From a bacterium (GTDB lineage Bacteria; Patescibacteriota; Minisyncoccia; Phycocordibacterales; Phycocordibacteraceae), in NCBI GenBank assembly GCA_023267755.1, contig JAHFMR010000002.1, positions 1 to 42,462 of the forward strand: a stretch of DNA of 42,462 nucleotides, read 5' to 3'. The translations under genes were made by a program, and so were the position numbers. Under the pieces are notes generated by a model, which worked only from the letters and a program-made list of their open reading frames with translations, ran no database searches and had not been told where the DNA came from. Each line of letters begins with the position of its first letter. Position 1 is the first letter of the stretch. Of this stretch, positions 1 to 7,378 are shown in pieces.

Positions 1-1619
1 TTCTTTTCTTTTTCTACGATTCCATGAGCGGTCGTCACCTCCTTAAGCGTAGCCGTGGTTTCCGCAATCTTCGCCTGTTCTTTCTCAGACAGCGGTGCTT
101 CTTTGTGCGCCACTTCAATCGCCTTAACAGCATTTTCGTGATCTTCAATATTACGCTTGCGTGCTCCAACAAAACCATCCTTGGCCACTTCCCCAGCGTC
201 GATACCACCGCCAGGCATATTCTTAAGTGCGCCAGTGCCTCGCACATCGAAGCTTCCTGTTGCGGTGCGATCGAGCGTACGAGAAACTGCTCGTCCAGTA
301 ACTGCATCGAACTTGTTAAACAACTTACTCTGTCGCAATCCTCGTCCAGCATAATATGCTCCACGCCCAATAGTTCTGCTTCCTGCCCATCCAACCGCAC
401 CAAACGACAGTTTGCCCGCGAGCTTGGTCGCGCCAGAGGCGCCAGCGGCAGAGAGATTCTTGGCCTGAATAACGACCAGGAGGAGGAGGCCCATAGTAAC
501 CATAAAGGTAAGCAGCGCCGAAGCAAGGCCAGGAATATTGTAGGTGCCGACATACCCTGTCCAATCCGGACTCGCTCCATATCTCCCCATTTCTGTAATA
601 ACTCGGAGCGCGATATAGAGCAGGAGGAAGAGGATTGGCGCAGTGACCGTCTGTTCGAAGAGCTTATCCCACCACTGATCCGCCCGCTTCTTCAGCATCG
701 GGACAGCGAGTCCCGCAAAGCCGATAGGAGCGAGGATAATGAGGAAGATAAGCACCACAAAGCGCGCTACCAGCACAAAGGCAAGGGTGAAGAGGACAAA
801 GGCGAGCACGATAAAGAGGATGATGCTCATAAAACCAATAATCCAGGAGGATTGACCCTTGAATATACCCCCGGCCTTGGTGGGGTCTTGCGCATCGCCA
901 TAGATCGTCTGGAGCCCGAGCTTGTTCATAATTGTGCTCGATATCCCCTGATTTAACAAAGTGCTCTCTGTCGGTAGACTGCCGCCATTGATCTGCGTAT
1001 AGAACTGCGTCGCGAAGAGATTACCAGTGTCGATAACCGCCTCGGAGATGAAGAGGGAGAAGTTGAGGAAGACCGCGGCCACCAACATCATCGGGAGCAT
1101 CTTCTTACCGCCGCCGTACCACTCGACGCCGATGATGGTGGTAATCCCCACCGCGAGGAAGCCGAAGATAAGCATAATATTCCCGAGATCACGCAGGACA
1201 GTCCAGGTAACGCCAACGGCAGAGAGCTCTTTCACATAGGTCCCCATATCGACAACGGTGTAGTACGTCGCGTAGTTGAGCGCAACCATCGCGACGCCGG
1301 CGAGCCAGGCGAAGAGGCTCACGATCCATACCATCAACCCACCGAACTGCGCTTCCTGAGAGGTATCCTTCTGTACCGGCTGACTGCTTGCCTGATTGAT
1401 TTTGGCCCTCTGTGCGTCAGTTAATGAGCCGTCTGGATTATATCCCGCTTGCACATTAGCTGCTTCCCCTGCGGCATTATTTGCCACATCGGCAGCACTT
1501 GCCGCTTCTTGCGTCGGAAATTCATTGCCATAAGCATCCCAAAATTGGGCATGCACAACCTGCGCACCACCTACCAGAAGCAGGAGAGTGAGGAGTGAGG
1601 AGGTGAGGAAGCGGTTCAT
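1..1619 (-). CDS. VirB6/TrbL-like polytopic membrane protein (3' end off window)
   Basis: At least 539 residues are visible; the reading frame is open to the window edge, so the C-terminus is missing. It starts MNRFLTSS with a signal-like segment ending at AHAQ. After a linker come about six to eight hydrophobic segments between roughly residues 85 and 370 (for example GGLMVWIVSLFAWLAG and LFIVLAFVLFTLAFVLVARF). A hydrophilic, charged tail rich in Lys, Glu and Ala follows. This layout (exported start, central cluster of helices, long soluble tail) is that of VirB6/TrbL inner-membrane channel proteins of type IV secretion systems; that family call is inference from topology. The start lies 3 nt after the stop of the upstream gene, so it is the third gene of the operon that begins near 4324. 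VirB4 or coupling ATPases would be expected beyond the left edge. Confidence 0.6.
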   Translation of the reverse strand, partial: MNRFLTSSLLTLLLLVGGAQVVHAQFWDAYGNEFPTQEAASAADVANNAAGEAANVQAGYNPDGSLTDAQRAKINQASSQPVQKDTSQEAQFGGLMVWIVSLFAWLAGVAMVALNYATYYTVVDMGTYVKELSAVGVTWTVLRDLGNIMLIFGFLAVGITTIIGVEWYGGGKKMLPMMLVAAVFLNFSLFISEAVIDTGNLFATQFYTQINGGSLPTESTLLNQGISSTIMNKLGLQTIYGDAQDPTKAGGIFKGQSSWIIGFMSIILFIVLAFVLFTLAFVLVARFVVLIFLIILAPIGFAGLAVPMLKKRADQWWDKLFEQTVTAPILFLLLYIALRVITEMGRYGASPDWTGYVGTYNIPGLASALLTFMVTMGLLLLVVIQAKNLSAAGASGATKLAGKLSFGAVGWAGSRTIGRGAYYAGRGLRQSKLFNKFDAVTGRAVSRTLDRTATGSFDVRGTGALKNMPGGGIDAGEVAKDGFVGARKRNIEDHENAVKAIEVAHKEAPLSEKEQAKIAETTATLKEVTTAHGIVEKEK

Positions 1620-1622
1620 ATT

Positions 1623-3284
1623 TTAAGGAGGGGTGGTCGTCGAGCAGTTCGCAGAGAGCGCTTGCGCATTTGTGGCGATGAGATTCATCTGGTCGACATA
1701 CGAGCCGCCCAAGACTCCGAGCGAGCCGGTTGGAATCGCCACAGCAGCACCGGCTGTTGTTATGGACTGTGTTTGGGCAGTTGTCATATCAACCGGCGTG
1801 GGCATCATCGCCGAGAGTGTCTGGACATCGGCGCTCAGTGTAGACGCATTGCTTGCTGCCTCCTGTAAAACAGTCTGTGCAAAGGTCTGTGTAACAGAGA
1901 CGAGGGCTAGGTTCGTCTGCGACTGTGTGATGAGCGGGGTTATGATAGTGCCGAGTGCCAGTTGTGCTGCTGCACCCCACTGACTCGCACAAGCAGCCCC
2001 AAGTGCAGTGACCTGTGTCGACGCACTGTTTGCTGCGTTCCCGATAGTAGTCCACGCAGTGGTATATGTAGTAGCAGAGGCGATCTTGTTGTTTACAACT
2101 GCTCTAGCATTATTGATAGAATTTGTGTTATTTGTCGCAGTCGAGTAGATTTGTGAGGTAATCGCTTGCGGTCGGATACTTGAGGCACTTGCACTCCCCG
2201 AAAGCCCCCCTGCTAGACTATCTATAGTAGTGTTAACCAGCGCACTGATGATTGCTCCAATCGCTGAGTCCAGGTCGTTTGAATTAACAAGCTGGTCAAG
2301 ACCTGCATCAGTGACCGCGCTCTTCGTGAAGTCGTGTATGACTGAACCGGGCGTTTTAATCGTGCCCGATACGCCATTTTGGTCGGTGCACGTATCGCCG
2401 GGGTTGGTCCCCCCAGATGCTCCTGTCTCGTTGCAATCAGAGTCATCGGAATTCTGGGCACAATACGCAGCCCGTTTCGCATCCGCTTCGGCGGTGGTGC
2501 CGCACCACGAGAGGAACCCTCCCGATTGGGTTAAGTCCTGCTTCCTGTTCGTCTGCGCTTCGGCCTTAATACGGTCAAGCTGCCGATCTGCCGCGTAGTA
2601 GAGCGCGTAGGGGTTATTCTCGTTCTGTGTCGTGAGCGAGAACCAGGCGGGGATTCCTCCCTGCGAGAAGGTGCCCCCCATAAACGCGCTCGGATTCGGT
2701 GAGACCCGCCCGAGCGTGCTCTGGTTAGCTGCGAGGAAGCCGCCCACACTCGTCTGCTGGGCATAGTTGGTGAGGAGTGAGGAGGCTATTGACGCACCGA
2801 AGGCCGGGTTAAGTACCATCCGGATCTTAGCGATAAACGGGAGCACGACCGAGTCTCCGAGCTGCTGCAGGTTAAGCGAGAGATTCACCACGAAACTCGG
2901 CTGACCGGTGCCATTTCCACTGCCACAACTCCCGCCGCCTTTTATCCAGCAAATTGTGTTTGATGTAATCTGTTGGATAAGCTGCCGTATGAGCTGCCGC
3001 GCGATAGGCTTTATTATTAATTCGGTAACACAGGTGCCCGCAGTCGTACCAGCCGTAACAGTATTTATCAAATTACCAAGCCAAGTATTGGTAGGAACCG
3101 CCGTAGCAGCAGCACCGGCATTGCTACCGATGCTAGCAGCGCCAGCGAGAGCACCTCCCGTACAACTAACTAGCCCGCTCGTCTGGGCAAACGCCTGTTG
3201 TGGCGCGATAAAGAACGCTGCCGGAACGATAAAAGTGGCGGCGAGCAATATCGCGAGAGAACGCGTAGCTACGATCTTGCTCAT
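1623..3284 (-). CDS. Secreted protein of unknown function, 553 aa
   Basis: The N-terminus MSKIVATRSLAILLAATF followed by a hydrophobic stretch and AFAQ is a clear type I signal peptide (cleavage near residue 34). The mature protein is rich in Ala, Ser, Thr, Gly and Asn. It holds several Cys pairs (TCVTEL, NTICW, GGGSCG, a CxxxxxxxCNET region near 275-285, and a CxxxxTxP end), suggesting disulfides in an exported protein. A weakly amphipathic segment around 135-165 could touch the membrane. I do not recognise a named domain. The start overlaps the stop of the upstream gene in ATGA (3281-3284) and the VirB6-like gene follows after 3 nt, so the three genes are translated as a unit. A periplasmic or surface component of the same secretion or pilus apparatus is the most economical inference. 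Confidence 0.7.
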   Translation of the reverse strand: MSKIVATRSLAILLAATFIVPAAFFIAPQQAFAQTSGLVSCTGGALAGAASIGSNAGAAATAVPTNTWLGNLINTVTAGTTAGTCVTELIIKPIARQLIRQLIQQITSNTICWIKGGGSCGSGNGTGQPSFVVNLSLNLQQLGDSVVLPFIAKIRMVLNPAFGASIASSLLTNYAQQTSVGGFLAANQSTLGRVSPNPSAFMGGTFSQGGIPAWFSLTTQNENNPYALYYAADRQLDRIKAEAQTNRKQDLTQSGGFLSWCGTTAEADAKRAAYCAQNSDDSDCNETGASGGTNPGDTCTDQNGVSGTIKTPGSVIHDFTKSAVTDAGLDQLVNSNDLDSAIGAIISALVNTTIDSLAGGLSGSASASSIRPQAITSQIYSTATNNTNSINNARAVVNNKIASATTYTTAWTTIGNAANSASTQVTALGAACASQWGAAAQLALGTIITPLITQSQTNLALVSVTQTFAQTVLQEAASNASTLSADVQTLSAMMPTPVDMTTAQTQSITTAGAAVAIPTGSLGVLGGSYVDQMNLIATNAQALSANCSTTTPP

Positions 3285-4324
3285 GGTTGGGTTGCCGTCA
3301 ACCGCTTAGCGGTGTCGGTGATAGTATTCAGGTAGGAAGCCCCTGGTGCTCCTGTGGGAAGCGCTACTCCGACAGTGGCATACACATTGCTTATATCAAC
3401 AAAGGTCCCGGCGAGCGATTGATCAAGTTGTAAATACTGATCGAGCGCGAACATCGTCGCGAGCGGGTCGATATTTACCCGAGCAAAGTCGCTCACGATC
3501 CCGCTCTCGCGCATCAGCGCATTGATAAATGCGAGATCGCCCGCGGCGAGCTCGGCAGGCACCGGGAGTGCAGCGAGCCCGGCGGCGATGCCTCGGTACA
3601 CCTTCGCGAGCTCCACCAGATGCGGGAGCGCACTAGTATCCTCGTTTTGAATCATGTCCTGCAAGTAACCAAGTTCGTTCTTAGTGGCTATCATCCCCTT
3701 CTTATTTTTAATAAATACTTCTTCCGCGCTCGCGGCAAACGCCTTAAGCGCGTCAGCCCCCGAGCCAGAGACAGTGAGGTCGCGGGCAGTCTTGAAGTCG
3801 GGTGCCGCGACGTCCATATCCGAGAGGTTCGCAATCGCCTTGGCGGCCAGATCGTTCACCTGCGCGCTCGTGAGCTCCACGCCCCCACTCGCCTGCTTAG
3901 CGGCGATATATAGGGTGAAAAATGATTTGGAGAAGAGGTCAGTGAGCGTCCCCTCTGGAGAGGCGGGCGGGAGTGAGGGGTCGATAGAAGTCATCTGGCC
4001 GGTAGAGGTCGTTACCGCGATATCCGCTATGGCCTTCGGCACGATAAGCCCCTTGGCCACCGCCTCGGCGTCGGTCATCCCGAGATGAAAGTAGTCAGTC
4101 GTGGTGGCGTTAAGCGGGATGCCGTAGAGCGACTTCTGCCAGTCGGGGAGGCCATCTCCGGTCGAGTCCCGGGTCGCTATCGCCTGAAGGAGCGCTGTCT
4201 CGGTAGAGGCCTCGGCTACAGAAGGTGCCTCTACTCCCCTTGCGAACAGGTAGGCACCCCCGATTAGAATCACCGCGAAAAGTGTCGACGCGAGCACCCG
4301 CCAATTTCTTAGTATTTCCCCCAT
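3281..4324 (-). CDS. Membrane-anchored protein with an EF-hand-like loop
   Basis: A 347-residue reading starts at ATG 4324 (MGEILRNWRVLASTLFAV), giving a basic N-terminus and one transmembrane helix at about residues 9-28. A longer reading from 4375 would add 17 residues upstream of the helix and is less likely. Just after the anchor is DSTGDGLPDWQK, a DxTGDGxxD calcium-loop motif as in thrombospondin type 3, dockerin or EF-hand-like repeats; calcium binding is inferred. The rest is mainly helical and extracytoplasmic, without a domain I can name. TATACT at 4338-4343 (minus strand) would start transcription only about 6 nt before the ATG. It is the first gene of the operon with the 1623-3284 gene (ATGA overlap) and the VirB6-like gene. 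Confidence 0.7.
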   Translation of the reverse strand: MGEILRNWRVLASTLFAVILIGGAYLFARGVEAPSVAEASTETALLQAIATRDSTGDGLPDWQKSLYGIPLNATTTDYFHLGMTDAEAVAKGLIVPKAIADIAVTTSTGQMTSIDPSLPPASPEGTLTDLFSKSFFTLYIAAKQASGGVELTSAQVNDLAAKAIANLSDMDVAAPDFKTARDLTVSGSGADALKAFAASAEEVFIKNKKGMIATKNELGYLQDMIQNEDTSALPHLVELAKVYRGIAAGLAALPVPAELAAGDLAFINALMRESGIVSDFARVNIDPLATMFALDQYLQLDQSLAGTFVDISNVYATVGVALPTGAPGASYLNTITDTAKRLTATQP

Positions 4325-4421
4325 AGTATCAATACAAAGTATACCCTGTGCGGTGTGCAATTCCACGTACACCACAGTGAATAAGTACCTGCATCATTCT
4401 GACTGATGCTATCCTGAAGGG

Positions 4422-5543
4422 ATGCAGAGACTCTTTTCCTTCTTAATCGCCACATCAGTATTCTTGTGTGGCGTAGCGGTGAGTGCGGAAACAGTCACCT
4501 TCACCGACAACCTCTCTCTCGGCGCGAGCGGGCCCCAAGTGACAGCGCTCCAAAGAGCTCTCAACCAAGACCTCGCGACCCAGGTCGCGAATACTGGGAC
4601 AGGTTCTCCAGGAAACGAGTCTAGTTATTTCGGAGCACGCACCAAGGCGGCGGTCGCCCGCTTCCAGGAGAAGTATCCGAGTGATATCTTAACCCCCGCC
4701 GGCCTCACTCGTGGCAATGGCGCTGTCAGGGCGCGCACACGAGCGAAGCTGAACGCGCTCTTCGCCACAGCATCTTCCAACCCTATCGGAACAATCAGTT
4801 CAACAACATCAACCATCGCCACCACATCTCCAGCAGCGCCGTACCTGGTGAAGGACAGTGAGAAGATTGATATCTATGTAGGAGATAAAATGCTTGGGAG
4901 TGTACAGAGTAGAATTTCCAGTGCGATTAACGCTACTATCACCTCTCAAGGTAAAATACCAATAAAAATACCGACTATAACATCTGCAGATGCACCAAGT
5001 GTCTCCATCGGAAATCCATCGCCTCGCTTTGGGGTCCCAAGCACCTATATCTCCTTTAAAGGTAACGGAGTCTCTCCCGACAGTGTTCTATATTTTGGGA
5101 GTAATTATATTGTCCGTTCGATAACCAAAGGTGGTGGCGACAATTTCGTTTTCGTCGTTCCACCTATCCCGCCAGGGCGTTACGACATTGCCGTTAAGAC
5201 AAATGGAACAATCTCCAACACAACTATGTTTGTCGTCCGCGACCCAAAGAGTCCTATCGTACATATACAGAGTGCCTCCCCCACCACTCTAAAATATGGG
5301 GACACATTGATAATTATCGGTTCGGGCTTCACGCCAGAAAACAATATCATCATCATCTCCGGCGAGAAATTCGCGAGTGCGCCTTCAACTGACGGGAAGA
5401 CACTTGCGGTGCAATTCATTCCAAAAGGGCTTCAGGCATACGCCACAAAAAATACAGGTATAATCAAGACACCTCTATCCCTGTCTGTTGTAAATGATTA
5501 TGGGTTCTCTGATTCTGAAAAAACGCTTATTATATCGTTATGA
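4422..5543 (+). CDS. Secreted protein with peptidoglycan-binding and TIG-like domains
   Basis: A signal peptide (MQRLFSFLIATSVFLCG, cleavage near VSAET) is followed by a PG_binding_1 type domain at about 25-110. It is recognisable from LGASGPQVTALQRAL, SSYFGARTKAAVARFQEKY and the RTRAKLNALF end. A Ser/Thr linker precedes the C-terminal half. There the repeats beginning SPRFGVPSTYISFKGNGV and SASPTTLKYGDTLIIIGSGF look like TIG/IPT immunoglobulin-like folds, an assignment by motif only. It probably binds the cell wall and displays an Ig-like module outside. The -10 box TGC TATCCT ends 6 nt before the ATG and there is no separate leader. The last codons overlap the start of the next gene by ATGA, so the two are co-translated. 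Confidence 0.8.
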   Translation: MQRLFSFLIATSVFLCGVAVSAETVTFTDNLSLGASGPQVTALQRALNQDLATQVANTGTGSPGNESSYFGARTKAAVARFQEKYPSDILTPAGLTRGNGAVRARTRAKLNALFATASSNPIGTISSTTSTIATTSPAAPYLVKDSEKIDIYVGDKMLGSVQSRISSAINATITSQGKIPIKIPTITSADAPSVSIGNPSPRFGVPSTYISFKGNGVSPDSVLYFGSNYIVRSITKGGGDNFVFVVPPIPPGRYDIAVKTNGTISNTTMFVVRDPKSPIVHIQSASPTTLKYGDTLIIIGSGFTPENNIIIISGEKFASAPSTDGKTLAVQFIPKGLQAYATKNTGIIKTPLSLSVVNDYGFSDSEKTLIISL

Positions 5544-6046
5544 AAAGAATCATTTTTGGCACTCTCTTTTTATTTTATATAACCGTGTTGCCCTTTTTTG
5601 CACATGCCCAAGCTCCATTTGGAGGCTTTGATTCTTTTAGATTCCCAAATCCAGAAGAACCAGAACTCTGTGGGTGCATTCCTTCTCCTGCTTCCCAATT
5701 TCCTGAGATTGTATTTATACCTCCAGATGGTCCGATTATGTGTGTTCCTGCCACACCGCCACTTGACCCTACCGTAAATTTCTTTGATTTTTTCTTCGGT
5801 TATACTACGGGATTTCTTGCTGTCCCTTTCACACCATTATTATTCCCGAGCTATCACATAGCTCCCGGGCAGCAGGGACTTGGGTTTTTCACTCCTGGCG
5901 TTGCTCCAGTGTGTGGGCTAATCGTTCCATTTGAAATCCCGGATTCGGTTGATTGTGGACCCTTTCTTTGCATCGCAATTCCCCTTCCCGTGATTGGTAC
6001 ATTGGATCCAATGACCGGATCTTCTCCTCCAGACACTCTTCCTTAG
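5540..6046 (+). CDS. Short secreted Pro/Phe-rich protein, unknown
   Basis: 168 residues starting MKRIIFGTLFLFYITV with a signal peptide ending at AHAQ. The mature part is unusually rich in Pro, Phe and Gly, with few charges and eight Cys (CGC near residue 44, MC near 67, then VCG, DCGP and FLCI toward the C-terminus). A mid-protein hydrophobic stretch (FFDFFFGYTTGFLAVPF) could be a membrane-facing surface. I do not recognise a family. Its ATGA overlap with the peptidoglycan-binding protein implies coupled translation and a joint role at the cell surface. The 3' end overlaps the 3' end of the convergent rsmA by 4 nt. Confidence 0.65.
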   Translation: MKRIIFGTLFLFYITVLPFFAHAQAPFGGFDSFRFPNPEEPELCGCIPSPASQFPEIVFIPPDGPIMCVPATPPLDPTVNFFDFFFGYTTGFLAVPFTPLLFPSYHIAPGQQGLGFFTPGVAPVCGLIVPFEIPDSVDCGPFLCIAIPLPVIGTLDPMTGSSPPDTLP

Positions 6047-6798
6047 GTGACAGCAGACAACTGAAGCCACTTCGCAAGTCCCACGTCCTCCGCCCGTGCT
6101 TTCTCGGGGATATTCTCCATCGCCTGTTGATGTCCGACATCCACAAGATTCTTCCGAAGGAATTTTCGCTTATGTGCGAAACCGGCGTGCAGCAGTTCGA
6201 AGAAATATTCTTCTTGCTCGCGTGATGAGAAGTTTTTACGCAAGATATTGCGGACAGTTAGCACTGCCGAGTCTACCTTCGGCGCAGGGCTGAACGCGCC
6301 ACGAGGCACCGTGAACTCATACTTCGGTTCTCCATAGGCCTTCACTGAGAGCGAGAGAATAGACTCTTTCTTTGCCCGAGAGATGCGTTCAGCAACTTCT
6401 TTCTGCACTAGAAGAGCCATCGTGCTTGGCTGATTGTCAGCAGAAAGGAACATCCTGAAAATTTCTCCAGTGAGATAATAGGGGATGTTCGCCACAAGCG
6501 CGTACCCCTTTGGGAGCGTGTTGATATCAAAAGTGCGTATGTCGCCGTAGATAAGCTCGAGCTTTCCACCTGCAATCTCACTCGCAAAATCTGTTTGCAG
6601 TTTCTCATAAAGCTCCGCATCTGCTTCAAGCGCAATTACTTTTTTCACTAACTTAAGCAGTTCTCGTGTGAGCATCCCTGTACCAGGCCCGATCTCAAAC
6701 ACTGTCATGTCCGGTGTAAGATGCGCCGTAAGCGCGATTCTCTCGGCGATGCGCGCGTGCATCAGGAAATTCTGCCCGAGTGATTTCTTCGCTTGCAT
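6043..6798 (-). CDS. rsmA: 16S rRNA (adenine-N6) dimethyltransferase RsmA/KsgA
   Basis: RsmA dimethylates two adjacent adenines in the 3' hairpin of 16S rRNA with S-adenosylmethionine late in 30S assembly. The N-terminal KKSLGQNFL signature, the SAM-binding loop FEIGPGTGMLTREL and the catalytic NIPYYLT motif are all present. At about 251 residues the length is normal. I chose ATG 6798 (MQAKKSLGQNFL) because family members start here and because TACCAT ends 7 nt upstream in the leaderless pattern seen across this window. ATG 6807 is the alternative, and 6831 would be a TTG start. The gene is convergent with, and overlaps by 4 nt, the secreted-protein gene on its 3' side. Confidence 0.93.
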   Translation of the reverse strand: MQAKKSLGQNFLMHARIAERIALTAHLTPDMTVFEIGPGTGMLTRELLKLVKKVIALEADAELYEKLQTDFASEIAGGKLELIYGDIRTFDINTLPKGYALVANIPYYLTGEIFRMFLSADNQPSTMALLVQKEVAERISRAKKESILSLSVKAYGEPKYEFTVPRGAFSPAPKVDSAVLTVRNILRKNFSSREQEEYFFELLHAGFAHKRKFLRKNLVDVGHQQAMENIPEKARAEDVGLAKWLQLSAVT

Positions 6799-6824
6799 GA
6801 TGCTCATGGTAACACAGGCACATA

Positions 6825-6852
6825 TTGACAACAGTGCCAGATATGCTATACA
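6825..6852 (+). promoter_or_regulatory. Promoter of the BamE-like lipoprotein gene
   Basis: TTGACA at 6825-6830, a 16-nt spacer, then extended -10 TGC TATACA with the hexamer at 6847-6852. It gives a leader of about 73 nt before ATG 6932. The leader contains a GC-rich hairpin (CGGCTC/GAGCCG near 6890-6905) and a Shine-Dalgarno. Confidence 0.75.
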
Positions 6853-6931
6853 TGCAGCAGATGCTGTTGTATTGAAACACCCAATCTGCCGGCTCAGGGG
6901 AGCCGATCCTCACAACCTGAAGGAGATCAAC

Positions 6932-7327
6932 ATGAAAAAGATTCTCGCAGCGTGTTCCCCGTTTTTTGTCATGATCCTGCTTTCTGCGTGCGCCAATATC
7001 CAATCGGCACACGGCACGAAAATCGAACATTCCCAGGTCGACTTCATCCAGAAGGGCATAACTACCCGAACCGAAGTCGAGGAAAAGCTCGGCAAACCGA
7101 CGGCAGTGACTATTTCTGGCAACGGGGGGAGAGTAGCGGTGTACTCATATTACGAAATGAATGTAAGTAATGTCTCCTTTGGCCTTGCAAAAATGAGGAC
7201 CATCCAAGGCTCTCTGCAGGTGATTTACTCGAAGGACAATGTGGTTATGGACTACGAACATAACCAACGCAACTCCACAACCCTTGTGGACTCCTTCGGC
7301 GGGAGAAGGGAAGTCAAAGAAGAATGA
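6932..7327 (+). CDS. Small BamE/SmpA-like lipoprotein
   Basis: 131 residues starting MKKILAACS. The hydrophobic segment ends in LLSAC, a lipobox, so Cys is probably lipidated and the protein anchored outside. The mature part KGITTRTEVEEKLGKP followed by alternating strands matches the BamE/SmpA/OmlA-like fold (helix-turn-helix-sheet), which is also used outside outer-membrane assembly. The start is set by a clear Shine-Dalgarno AAGGAG (6920-6925), unlike most genes here. It has its own promoter (6825-6852) and terminator (7350-7375), so it is a single-gene unit. If the cell is monoderm, as CPR bacteria are thought to be, a role in outer-membrane protein assembly is unlikely and the substrate is unknown. 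Confidence 0.75.
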   Translation: MKKILAACSPFFVMILLSACANIQSAHGTKIEHSQVDFIQKGITTRTEVEEKLGKPTAVTISGNGGRVAVYSYYEMNVSNVSFGLAKMRTIQGSLQVIYSKDNVVMDYEHNQRNSTTLVDSFGGRREVKEE

Positions 7328-7349
7328 CCCGGGTGGCTCCGCACCGTTA

Positions 7350-7375
7350 AGGCCTCGCTCTGCGAGGCCTTTTTC
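7350..7375 (+). terminator. Rho-independent terminator after the lipoprotein gene
   Basis: Stem GGCCTCGC / GCGAGGCC with a 3-nt loop followed by a run of five T. It also lies 3' of the convergent uvrD gene. Confidence 0.85.
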
Positions 7376-7378
7376 ATA

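Noticed and set aside
24-956. Long open frame on the plus strand
   Set aside because: Antisense to the VirB6-like gene; low-complexity, charge-biased translation typical of a shadow frame, and no start signals.
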